From: an uncultured Pseudanabaenaceae cyanobacterium
Lineage (GTDB): Bacteria; Cyanobacteriota; Cyanobacteriia; PCC-9006; JAAUQQ01
Reading direction: 5' to 3'
Assembly (NCBI GenBank): GCA_938017515.1
Contig: CALIJJ010000090.1
Location: 1-32,351, forward strand
DNA length: 32,351 bases
The translations under genes were made by a program, and so were the position numbers. Under the pieces are notes generated by a model. That model made no database searches, was not told where the DNA came from, and saw nothing but the letters and a program-made list of their open reading frames with translations. This document shows, one piece after another, positions 8,017 to 15,502 of the stretch; the stretch's first letter is position 1, and each line of letters starts with the position of its first letter.

Positions 8017-9246
8017 ATGTTGAAGGTCATTGTTGATTCGACACCAATTCTGCCGAAGCCGAGCGGTGTCGGGCTTTACGTCAAAAATCTGATTTCAGCA
8101 CTCCACGATTTATCGCTATCAGAAGAGCTTGACCTTGCCGCCGCCTACCAGCCAACCCTGCGAGAGTGGGCTTCTGGCAGATCGACACCACGTCCAGCCA
8201 TGCCGGGAGCCCGACTCAACGAGCGAATTAACATACCGGTTCGCCTGTCTTCCTTGCTTTGGGGTGCCTTAGGACGCTCGTCGAGTCTCAAGGACCGGGT
8301 CGCGACATCGCTTGATGAACGTTTCGATCGGCCAGACATCATCCACGGTACGAACTATGCCGTGCCCCCCTCACACAAAGCACGTACGATCTTAAACATT
8401 TACGATTTAACCTTTCTGCACTATCCCCAATACGCCGATGCCGTCGCGAAGACCTATGGCGATCGCGTTCGGCATTGTCTTCAGTGGACCGACCTGGTGA
8501 TGACCGTCTCTGAGAGTTCCAAGCGGGACATTATTGAATATCTTCAGGTAGAACCCGAGCGCGTTTGGGTCACTCCCCTAGCCAGTCAATATCAAGCCCA
8601 TCCCGACCCCAATGGCTTGCATCAAGCGGCTTCCTTAAGGTCCCCCAGCCAGTCCGACCCCGACCATCCTTCCAGGTCGAGCAACGCTCCTCTCGCCTAC
8701 GACTTCAAGCGACCGTTTCTCCTCTTCGTCAGCACGATCGAACCCCGGAAAAACATTATCAATCTAATCAAGGGATTTAATATCCTCAAAGACTTCTACG
8801 GCATTGACCATGACCTTATTTTGATCGGAAAAAAGGGGTGGAGCTATGGCCCAATTTTTGAAGCGATCGAGCGATCGCCCTGGCGATCGCACATCCATCA
8901 TCTCGATTACCTTCCAGACGAACAGGTACAAGAGTTCTATCGCCACGCCCAGGTCTTTGTCTACCCCTCCCACTATGAGGGATTTGGACTTCCCGTCCTG
9001 GAAGCCATGACCTTTGGCGTCCCCGTCGTCACCGCCAATGCCGCCTCTCTGCCAGAAGTGGGGGGAGATGCAGCACTCTACGTCGATCCCCAAGAACCCG
9101 AAGAGATTGCCCAACAAGTCTTTCGCATCCTAGACGACACAGATCTCCAGCGGGAATTGTCCACCAAGGGTCAGCAGCAAGCCCAACGATTTTCCTGGGA
9201 GGCAACGGCCTGGGAAACCCTACGGGCGTACCGTAGCCTTGCTTGA
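8017..9246 (+). CDS. Glycosyltransferase family 4
   Basis: This 409-residue retaining GT-B enzyme probably transfers a hexose or related sugar to a lipid-linked glycan at the cytoplasmic membrane. The N-terminal domain begins VIVDSTPILPKPSGVGLYVKNL, a start typical of GT4 enzymes of exopolysaccharide loci. The C-terminal domain has STIEPRKNI, LIGKKGW, YPSHYEGFGLPVLEAMTFG with the conserved glutamates, and NAASLPEVGGDAALYVDP. Residues of about 195-225 are Ser/Pro-rich and look like an inserted linker. A 220-base gap separates it from the GT2 gene, so it may begin a second transcript with the ABC exporter and the next GT4. Confidence 0.92.
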   Translation: MLKVIVDSTPILPKPSGVGLYVKNLISALHDLSLSEELDLAAAYQPTLREWASGRSTPRPAMPGARLNERINIPVRLSSLLWGALGRSSSLKDRVATSLDERFDRPDIIHGTNYAVPPSHKARTILNIYDLTFLHYPQYADAVAKTYGDRVRHCLQWTDLVMTVSESSKRDIIEYLQVEPERVWVTPLASQYQAHPDPNGLHQAASLRSPSQSDPDHPSRSSNAPLAYDFKRPFLLFVSTIEPRKNIINLIKGFNILKDFYGIDHDLILIGKKGWSYGPIFEAIERSPWRSHIHHLDYLPDEQVQEFYRHAQVFVYPSHYEGFGLPVLEAMTFGVPVVTANAASLPEVGGDAALYVDPQEPEEIAQQVFRILDDTDLQRELSTKGQQQAQRFSWEATAWETLRAYRSLA

Positions 9247-9323
9247 ACACAAGGGTGAGCAACGGGGAAAAGCCAGCAGGATCGTAAGATAGACGTTCCC
9301 CTGGGTGCCGTAATGAAACTGCC

Positions 9324-11144
9324 GTGATCACAATTTTTCGCAAAGCCTTAAGCTTGTTGGAGCGACGTCAACGCATTCAGCTCGGCATCATTATCCTCCT
9401 GATGTTTCTGGGGGCGATCGCAGAGACCATCGGCATCGGCATTATTCCCTCCTTTGTAGGTCTGCTCGGCAACGAAAGACTGCTTAAAAATATTGGCATT
9501 GTTCGCTGGGCCTACGGTCTCACTGGATTTGAAGACTATCGGGATTTTGTCCAGTGGTTTTGTGCGGCGCTGATGGGTCTCTATATCCTCAAAAACCTTT
9601 ACCTGGGCTGGCTCGGCTACATCCAAACCCAATTTATTTACCATCAGCAATACCGCATTTCCCGGCGCCTGATGGCTCGCTATCTCCAGCAGCCCTACCC
9701 GTTTTATCTCCAGCGCAACACCGCAGAAATGTTGCGCAACCTCAACGTCGAAGTGCCCGATCTGTTCACGGAGGTGATGCGAGATCTGCTCATCATTTTG
9801 ACGGAAGTGCTGGTCATGCTCTGTATTTCCGCACTGCTGCTTTCTGTAGAGCCCATTTCAACCCTGGTGGCTGTTGGTGTCCTGGGTATTTCCAGTCTGG
9901 TGTTTTACAAAACCGTTCGCAGTCCGGTCAGCCGCTGGGGAAAACGCCAGCACCATCACATGGGACAAATGATGCAATGGGTCAACCAGGGACTCGGTAG
10001 TATCAAAGAAACCCGGGTACTGGGGCGAGAGTCGTTTTTTCTGCAGCGCTACCGGCTCAGCAGCGCCGCCTATACCCAAGCGATGCAGCGGATTCAGTTT
10101 GTCAATCGTCTACCGCGCCTTTACATGGAAACCATTGCGGTGGTGGTGCTGTTGCTGGTGCTGATGTTAGACCTCAACCAGGGCCGCAAGCCGCGATCGC
10201 TCCTTCCGCTGCTTTCCCTCTTCGCCATGGCAGCATTTCGCATGATGACTTCCATGAACCGCATCGTCGCAGCCATCAGCACCATTCGGTTCTACAGCCA
10301 TGCCCTCGATGCGGTCCATGACGATCTGCAAACGATCCCCCCCGTCAACCCAATGGCCCTGGGTCGGGCCGGACGCATCAGCGACCACAATGGAAAACAT
10401 CGGCCGCCTCGACTCCAACACAGTCTGGAACTCGACAATATTTTTTACACCTATCCAGAGGCCCAAGCCCCATCGCTCCAGGGTCTGAGCCTCAAGGTTG
10501 GACGCGGCGAGGCCGTGGGCATTGCCGGAGCATCTGGCGCAGGTAAAAGCACCTTGGTGGACGTGCTCTTGGGTCTGTTGACACCGGACACTGGCGAAGT
10601 TCGTATTGACGGAGAACCCCTGGGTATCCAGATCGCGAGTTGGCAGCGCAGCATCGGCTATATTCCCCAAAATGTCTATCTGTCGGACGACACGATCCGA
10701 CGCAATGTCGCCTTTGGTGTCCCCGACAATCAAATCAACGAAGCCAAGGTCAAACGGGCATTGCGACTCGCTCAGCTTGGAGCCTTTATCCAATCATTGC
10801 CCCAACAACTCGAAACCCGTGTGGGGGAATTGGGCGTACGCATTTCTGGCGGTCAACGCCAGCGCATCGCCATTGCTCGGGCGCTCTACCATAATCCAGA
10901 GGTACTGGTGATGGATGAAGCAACAGCAGCACTGGACAATGAAACCGAGCGCAGTATCGTGCAGGCATTGGAGGCCTTTAAGGGCGAGAAAACGATGCTG
11001 ATTATCGCCCATCGACTGAGTACGATTCGTGACTGCGATCGCATCTTCTGGATGAAAGATGGCCGGGTCAGCGACAGTGGTACCTACACCGAACTCATGG
11101 CTCGTAATCCAGAATTTCAGTCCATGGTGGGGCAGGATGGATAG
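9324..11144 (+). CDS. ABC exporter/flippase, fused membrane and ATP-binding domains (PglK/MsbA-like)
   Basis: This 606-residue half-transporter would work as a homodimer in the inner membrane. The membrane domain spans about residues 1-335, with hydrophobic helices near 20-45, 78-100, 150-175, 178-197, 268-285 and 292-310. The ATPase domain has Walker A GASGAGKS at 402-409, signature ISGGQRQR at 507-514, Walker B VLVMDEA at 527-533 and the switch His in IIAHRLS. The N-terminal LLLIFLGAIAETIGIG-like region recalls PglK-type flippases of lipid-linked oligosaccharides. It lies between two GT4 genes, so it most likely flips the glycolipid they make; substrate is inferred. The start is a GTG with no clear Shine-Dalgarno site. 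It overlaps the next gene by 8 bases. Confidence 0.93.
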   Translation: MITIFRKALSLLERRQRIQLGIIILLMFLGAIAETIGIGIIPSFVGLLGNERLLKNIGIVRWAYGLTGFEDYRDFVQWFCAALMGLYILKNLYLGWLGYIQTQFIYHQQYRISRRLMARYLQQPYPFYLQRNTAEMLRNLNVEVPDLFTEVMRDLLIILTEVLVMLCISALLLSVEPISTLVAVGVLGISSLVFYKTVRSPVSRWGKRQHHHMGQMMQWVNQGLGSIKETRVLGRESFFLQRYRLSSAAYTQAMQRIQFVNRLPRLYMETIAVVVLLLVLMLDLNQGRKPRSLLPLLSLFAMAAFRMMTSMNRIVAAISTIRFYSHALDAVHDDLQTIPPVNPMALGRAGRISDHNGKHRPPRLQHSLELDNIFYTYPEAQAPSLQGLSLKVGRGEAVGIAGASGAGKSTLVDVLLGLLTPDTGEVRIDGEPLGIQIASWQRSIGYIPQNVYLSDDTIRRNVAFGVPDNQINEAKVKRALRLAQLGAFIQSLPQQLETRVGELGVRISGGQRQRIAIARALYHNPEVLVMDEATAALDNETERSIVQALEAFKGEKTMLIIAHRLSTIRDCDRIFWMKDGRVSDSGTYTELMARNPEFQSMVGQDG

Positions 11145-12276
11145 CAAAGGCATGGATAGTTTAGGCCGTGGCAACAGCGTGGCAACAAACTCGGTTCAGC
11201 CAGAGTTGCTGGTCAATCTCTCGTTGCTGATGCAAAAGCCTACGGGGATTAGCACCTATGCCCTGAATATCGTCCCCCACTTGCGATCGCTTTCCCCAAC
11301 CCTGCTCACGGCTCAGAACAGTCAATTTCCAGGCTTCCGGGTTGCTCACACACCGGTCGATCTCACGCCAGAATTTGGCTCTCGGGGGCACCTACGGCGC
11401 CTCTGGTGGACCCAAACCACATTGCCCCAAACCTATCGTCAGCGGCAGTCTTCCCTGATCTTTTCCCCCGTTCCCGAAATCCCCCTGTGGCAGGGCTGTC
11501 GCACCGTGGCCATGGTGCATGATTTTATTCCACTGCGATTTCCCCGTTGGAAATCACCCTTGACGCAATACTTTCGTTGGGTGGTTCCCCAGGTTTTGCA
11601 ACAAGCGGTGCACCTCGTCTGCAATTCTGAGTCCACAGCAGCGGATATCGTGCGGTTTGGAGGCGTGAGTTGCGATCGCATTACCCCTATCCCCCTCGCC
11701 TACGATGCCGAGCATTTTCGGCCCTTAGAGCTACCCCGCCAAAACTATTTTCTCTATCTCGGTCGTCAGGATACGTACAAGAATTTGGACAGCATGATTG
11801 CAGCCTTTGGGAAAGTTGCCCAGGGCGATCGCGACTGCGAGCTATGGATCGCTGGCTCCCAGGACCCCCGCTTTAGCCCCCAGCTCAAAGCCCAAGCAGC
11901 GGAGCTAGGCATCGCAGAGCGGGTTAAGTTCCTGGAGTATGTTCCCTACAGCGACCTCCCCCAACTGATTAATCAGGCTCAAGCCCTAATCTTCCCGAGT
12001 CTTTGGGAAGGGTTTGGTCTACCGGTGCTGGAAGCGTTGGCCTGCGGTACCCCCGTCATTGCAGGACAGCATGGAGCTCTGCCGGAGGTCGGCGGTGAGG
12101 CAGTGCTGTGGGTGGATGTAAAGGATATCGAGGCGATCGCCCAGGGGATACGACGAATATTGCACGATCCTCAACTCTCGAATCAACTCAGCCTAGCGAG
12201 CCTAGCTCAAGCACAGAAGTTTAGCTGGACAACAACGGGGGAACAAACGGCAGCTGTATTAGAACAGTTTTTATAG
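11137..12276 (+). CDS. Glycosyltransferase family 4
   Basis: This is a GT-B glycosyltransferase of 379 residues. Key segments are LLMQKPTGISTYALNI near the N-terminus, VHDFIPLRFP, LVCNSESTAADIVR, then in the C-terminal domain YLGRQDTYKNLD, IAGSQDPRF, FPSLWEGFGLPVLEALACGTPVIA (E-x7-E motif) and GALPEVGGEAVLWVD. It overlaps the ABC exporter stop by 8 bases (ATGGATAG) and GGGGCAGG precedes the ATG, so translation is probably coupled. A second in-frame ATG at 11152 is a less likely start. Donor and acceptor are unknown. It ends within the left arm of an inverted repeat (12273-12310). Confidence 0.92.
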   Translation: MDSKGMDSLGRGNSVATNSVQPELLVNLSLLMQKPTGISTYALNIVPHLRSLSPTLLTAQNSQFPGFRVAHTPVDLTPEFGSRGHLRRLWWTQTTLPQTYRQRQSSLIFSPVPEIPLWQGCRTVAMVHDFIPLRFPRWKSPLTQYFRWVVPQVLQQAVHLVCNSESTAADIVRFGGVSCDRITPIPLAYDAEHFRPLELPRQNYFLYLGRQDTYKNLDSMIAAFGKVAQGDRDCELWIAGSQDPRFSPQLKAQAAELGIAERVKFLEYVPYSDLPQLINQAQALIFPSLWEGFGLPVLEALACGTPVIAGQHGALPEVGGEAVLWVDVKDIEAIAQGIRRILHDPQLSNQLSLASLAQAQKFSWTTTGEQTAAVLEQFL

Positions 12277-12318
12277 GCTAAGAGACACGAGTATGTAACG
12301 CTTAGCCTATCGTTTTGA
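12273..12318 (+). terminator. Inverted repeat between convergent genes, possible terminator
   Basis: ATAGGCTAAG (12273-12282) and CTTAGCCTAT (12301-12310) are perfect 10-base arms. A weak CGTTTT follows on the plus strand. The position, right after the glycan gene block and just before a convergent gene end, supports terminator function; the T-run is poor. Confidence 0.45.
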
Positions 12319-12335
12319 GGTTACTCTTTAAAGCG

Positions 12336-15137
12336 CTAGACAATGGAGAATTGGACAACAAAATCGTTGTAATCGCGATCGCCTAAGTCAGCCATATCCT
12401 CAAACCCAAACGTATTACTACCCAACTGCTTCACATGGTCATTTGCGTTACCGTTAGCAGCTCCGTGGCTAAAGTAAACATCACTGGTATTGGGGTCGGT
12501 ACCATCGGCAATTAGATAAACACCAAGGTAGCCACCACTTTCCCATTGAGCAGTGTAGTTAAGAACCGCGTCGTTTTCCCCGGTTAATTGGGTATCGAGC
12601 TGGCGAGCAAGAGCAGCTTCCTTATAGCCAACTTCCCCAGGGCTAATCACCGCTCCGGTTAGAGCATCAGTCACAATATCCCCATTCATAGTATCAGTGC
12701 GATAAAAGCCAACGGTGCTATCGTATTGAGCACTTCGGTAAACCTGCATTTCAACGGTAACGGGTCCAACTTGGCTATTCAGGTCAATGGCAGCAGCATC
12801 ATTCATCATCAAATTGGTTGTCGGTGTTTCGTTAGAAAACTCGATATCTAAAACCGTTCCATCACCAAAATCCAACAACGACTTCACATCACTCACAGGT
12901 GTGGGAGTTGCCAAACGAGAGACTCCATTTTCAACAATCTCAAATTGCAAAAATCGACCACTATTAATTCGATCGCTATCAAGTGTGAGGAAGGGGCTGT
13001 AGGCTGAGGGAAGTCGATCTCCCTCTAGAACCGAGAAACGGGCAATCTGAGTTGGATTACTCCCCGACAAGTCCTCAATACTCAGGATCCGAATTTCACT
13101 AACATCACCAATACCAACTTGATTCAACTGCAAACGCACTGTATTACTTCTGCCCAAGCGAGTTGTTTCCAATAGCTTCTGCTCTACAAATGGCGTCAGC
13201 AGGGGCTCGCTAGTTTCAGGCAAGTCTACGGGGGGAGGGAGCACCGGAGGAAGCTCGACCGAGGGAGGTAGCACTGGAGGAGGAGCCACTGGAGGAGCAG
13301 GCGGTAGAGCAGGGGGCGCTTCGTTCACGGGTGCAACATTGAAGCTACGGGTCACACCAGCAATCTCCCCTCCCTCTCCATCCGTTACGGTATAGACAAG
13401 ATTTACAAGACCATTAAAGTCAGGTTCTGGCGAGTAGCTCAAGCGACCATCACCATTGTCCACAATGGAACCCGAATCTACGCTCAAATCTGCAACAGAG
13501 AGTGAATCACCATCCACATCGCTAAAGCCAGCAACTAGACTGCTCAGCGGGATAATGAGGTCAGTATCTTCCTCTGTATCTGCAATAATTCCAGTCGCAC
13601 TCCCCGTCGGAGCATCGTTGACTTCATTGAGTGTGATGCTAATAACTTGGCTCGTGATACCGCCTGCATCATCGGTGACGGTAACGGTAAAAGCATCATC
13701 ACCATTGAAGTTATCAGTGGGGGTGTACGACCATTCACCCGTTTCAGCATCAATACTTGCAATGCCATTACTAGCCTCATTGCCAGACTCAATAGAGAAA
13801 TAGGTGCCATCCGTTAGTCCATCCAAATCAGCGGCAGTCAACGTACCAATAATCGTGGTGTCTTCATCACCAGAACCAGACGTATCTCCACCAAAGGTCG
13901 CTGGGCCACCGGGACTAAAATCAAAGAGGTCTTCGGGTAAGGTTCCAACTCGATCAATTGCTACAACAAAAAGCCGTGACTCAGTTGTTGGCTGATTATT
14001 CGTGGCAGATGAAGGTATATATCCAACACTATATTGATAATCAAAATCAACTACGAAAGAAGAAGCACCAGAAGGAACCGAAACATTCGAGACAATATTT
14101 ACCTCATATCCCTCATTTATATCATCATTGGGAGAGTCTAAATCTGCATCACCATCAAATGGATAGCGAACCCCCTGAGAATCTAAAGTAAACGGAGGAT
14201 ATAAAGTTGTGTTATCACCAAATCCTCCCCCTTGGTAAGGAGTAATGCCAATAAAAGTATTCCATACCCCAGTATTAGATTGAAATTGTTGACGCGGATT
14301 AACGGTTGATCCATCAGTAATAGAATTCGGATTCGGAGTGACCTCTGTCCACACTGAGAAGTCCTCTTCAAGAAGAGTCACTCCCGTATTCGTTGTTATC
14401 TTGATATTGTCTAAATATAAGTCTCCTCCCCCAGTGTAGCTTTCAGGCGTAAACGTAGAGAAGCCAATAACATAGTCACCAGGTGTTGCATTGAAGGTTA
14501 TAGGCTCACTAAAGTTCGAGTCTGGGTCAGTCGTGTAACTCCCACCAGAAAAGTTCCAATTTGTTTTAGTGTTCGGATCAGCATCTAAGACTGTGTATTG
14601 CTCAAGGGCAAGCTTATGTCGATACTGACTGAAGTAATTAGGCTCGAAAGGATCATCTTTGGGACTATTAACAAGGCTAGTTCCATCACCAAGAAATGAT
14701 TGGCTGGAAATAACTTCAGCACCACTCAGTTCCTCCAGTAGAGCAATAAAATCTTGGTCTAAGCCTGTTTCACAACTCCACAGAAAAATCTGCTTCCATG
14801 GCCATTGAGCAATCCGATGATGATTGAGAGCAAGAGATTCCTTCGTCAACGAGACTGAACCAATTTTAACGAGGCCAGGAGCACCATGGGCCACCAGATG
14901 GAGCTGCTTATGCTGAAGCTTAGGATAAGGCCTTTCAAGAAGAGAAAAGAGGTCAGTTTGCTCTGAAACTGTAATGCCGTTGCTCGATGGCCTAAGCCCA
15001 CCAAGAAGAAAATTTAGATCATCAAGTCGTGAATCGAGAAGCACAAGACTTTGGCCTATCAGTGATTCAGAGTCAAAAGCATTCGTGGACTGAAAACTAT
15101 CTGTACCTACGACTTTCACCGATTCTGCGATGGTCAC
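12336..15137 (-). CDS. Large surface protein: DUF4347, cadherin-like repeats, proline-rich linker, DUF4114
   Basis: This 933-residue protein is probably secreted or surface-bound. Residues of about 30-175 match DUF4347, the N-terminal domain of many giant cyanobacterial adhesins, including LHLVAHGAPG (His84-Gly85) and LWSCETG (Cys122). Residues 180-400 are a beta-rich region with LYLDNIKI and repeated Asp/Gly turns. Two VCBS/cadherin-like repeats follow (about 424-505 and 510-600, each with DxD and NDAP/NEAP ends), then a Pro-rich linker (606-645). The C-terminus is DUF4114 (about 855-930), ending GFEDMADLGDRDYNDFV, a likely calcium-binding motif. No Sec signal is visible; type I export is plausible but no such system is nearby. 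The start is GTG with AGAGGA about 9 bases upstream. Roughly 13900-15137 is visibly AT-richer than its neighbours. Confidence 0.88.
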   Translation of the reverse strand: MTIAESVKVVGTDSFQSTNAFDSESLIGQSLVLLDSRLDDLNFLLGGLRPSSNGITVSEQTDLFSLLERPYPKLQHKQLHLVAHGAPGLVKIGSVSLTKESLALNHHRIAQWPWKQIFLWSCETGLDQDFIALLEELSGAEVISSQSFLGDGTSLVNSPKDDPFEPNYFSQYRHKLALEQYTVLDADPNTKTNWNFSGGSYTTDPDSNFSEPITFNATPGDYVIGFSTFTPESYTGGGDLYLDNIKITTNTGVTLLEEDFSVWTEVTPNPNSITDGSTVNPRQQFQSNTGVWNTFIGITPYQGGGFGDNTTLYPPFTLDSQGVRYPFDGDADLDSPNDDINEGYEVNIVSNVSVPSGASSFVVDFDYQYSVGYIPSSATNNQPTTESRLFVVAIDRVGTLPEDLFDFSPGGPATFGGDTSGSGDEDTTIIGTLTAADLDGLTDGTYFSIESGNEASNGIASIDAETGEWSYTPTDNFNGDDAFTVTVTDDAGGITSQVISITLNEVNDAPTGSATGIIADTEEDTDLIIPLSSLVAGFSDVDGDSLSVADLSVDSGSIVDNGDGRLSYSPEPDFNGLVNLVYTVTDGEGGEIAGVTRSFNVAPVNEAPPALPPAPPVAPPPVLPPSVELPPVLPPPVDLPETSEPLLTPFVEQKLLETTRLGRSNTVRLQLNQVGIGDVSEIRILSIEDLSGSNPTQIARFSVLEGDRLPSAYSPFLTLDSDRINSGRFLQFEIVENGVSRLATPTPVSDVKSLLDFGDGTVLDIEFSNETPTTNLMMNDAAAIDLNSQVGPVTVEMQVYRSAQYDSTVGFYRTDTMNGDIVTDALTGAVISPGEVGYKEAALARQLDTQLTGENDAVLNYTAQWESGGYLGVYLIADGTDPNTSDVYFSHGAANGNANDHVKQLGSNTFGFEDMADLGDRDYNDFVVQFSIV

Positions 15138-15316
15138 GACTCTTATCCTCTTCTTATCTAATCCAACCGGATTCCTTTCCCATGCAAGTGAGGCTGGCGA
15201 TCTACGGTTTCTTGTCTTAGCTCCAGACTTCCCATCAATGAAAGAGATTGTTTATGTGTTGGCACATATTTTCGTAAGTAGAGAAAATACAGAGGATGCG
15301 TTGTACAAATACATAG

Positions 15317-15351
15317 AAAGATGTTCATCTAATACTTAGATGAACATCTTT
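15317..15351. repeat. Perfect 16-base inverted repeat with 3-base loop
   Basis: AAAGATGTTCATCTAA (15317-15332) is the exact reverse complement of 15336-15351; the loop is TAC. Short T-runs flank both ends, so it could end transcription in either direction, or act in the 5' leader of the DUF4347 gene, 180 bases upstream of its start. Confidence 0.85.
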
Positions 15352-15432
15352 TCAGTCTCCAAATTCAAGTTTTCATCGTCGGTTTATAACGACTGAAACC
15401 GATACACTGCCGACATTGATGACCTGTCTGCA

Positions 15433-15467
15433 CAAAACGATGAAACGAATCCCCATCGCTTCATCGT
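15433..15467 (-). terminator. Rho-independent terminator of the PAS histidine kinase gene
   Basis: Arms at 15437-15448 and 15456-15467 form about 12 pairs including one G-U (ACGATGAA with TTCATCGT outermost). On the minus strand it is followed by TTTTG. It lies about 35 bases past the kinase stop codon. Confidence 0.65.
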
Positions 15468-15502
15468 CCTTAAGTCAAAAAAAGTATGTAATTTGGAGGA
15501 AG

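Larger units (their letters stand above)
15138..15502. other. Intergenic region with two strong hairpins
   Basis: No gene is supported here. It holds the terminator of the PAS kinase (15433-15467) and a separate perfect palindrome (15317-15351), and it must contain the promoter of the DUF4347 gene. Confidence 0.6.

Noticed and set aside
10167..10793. 208-residue minus-strand open frame
   Set aside because: It lies within the ABC exporter gene, whose ATPase motifs are intact in the other frame.
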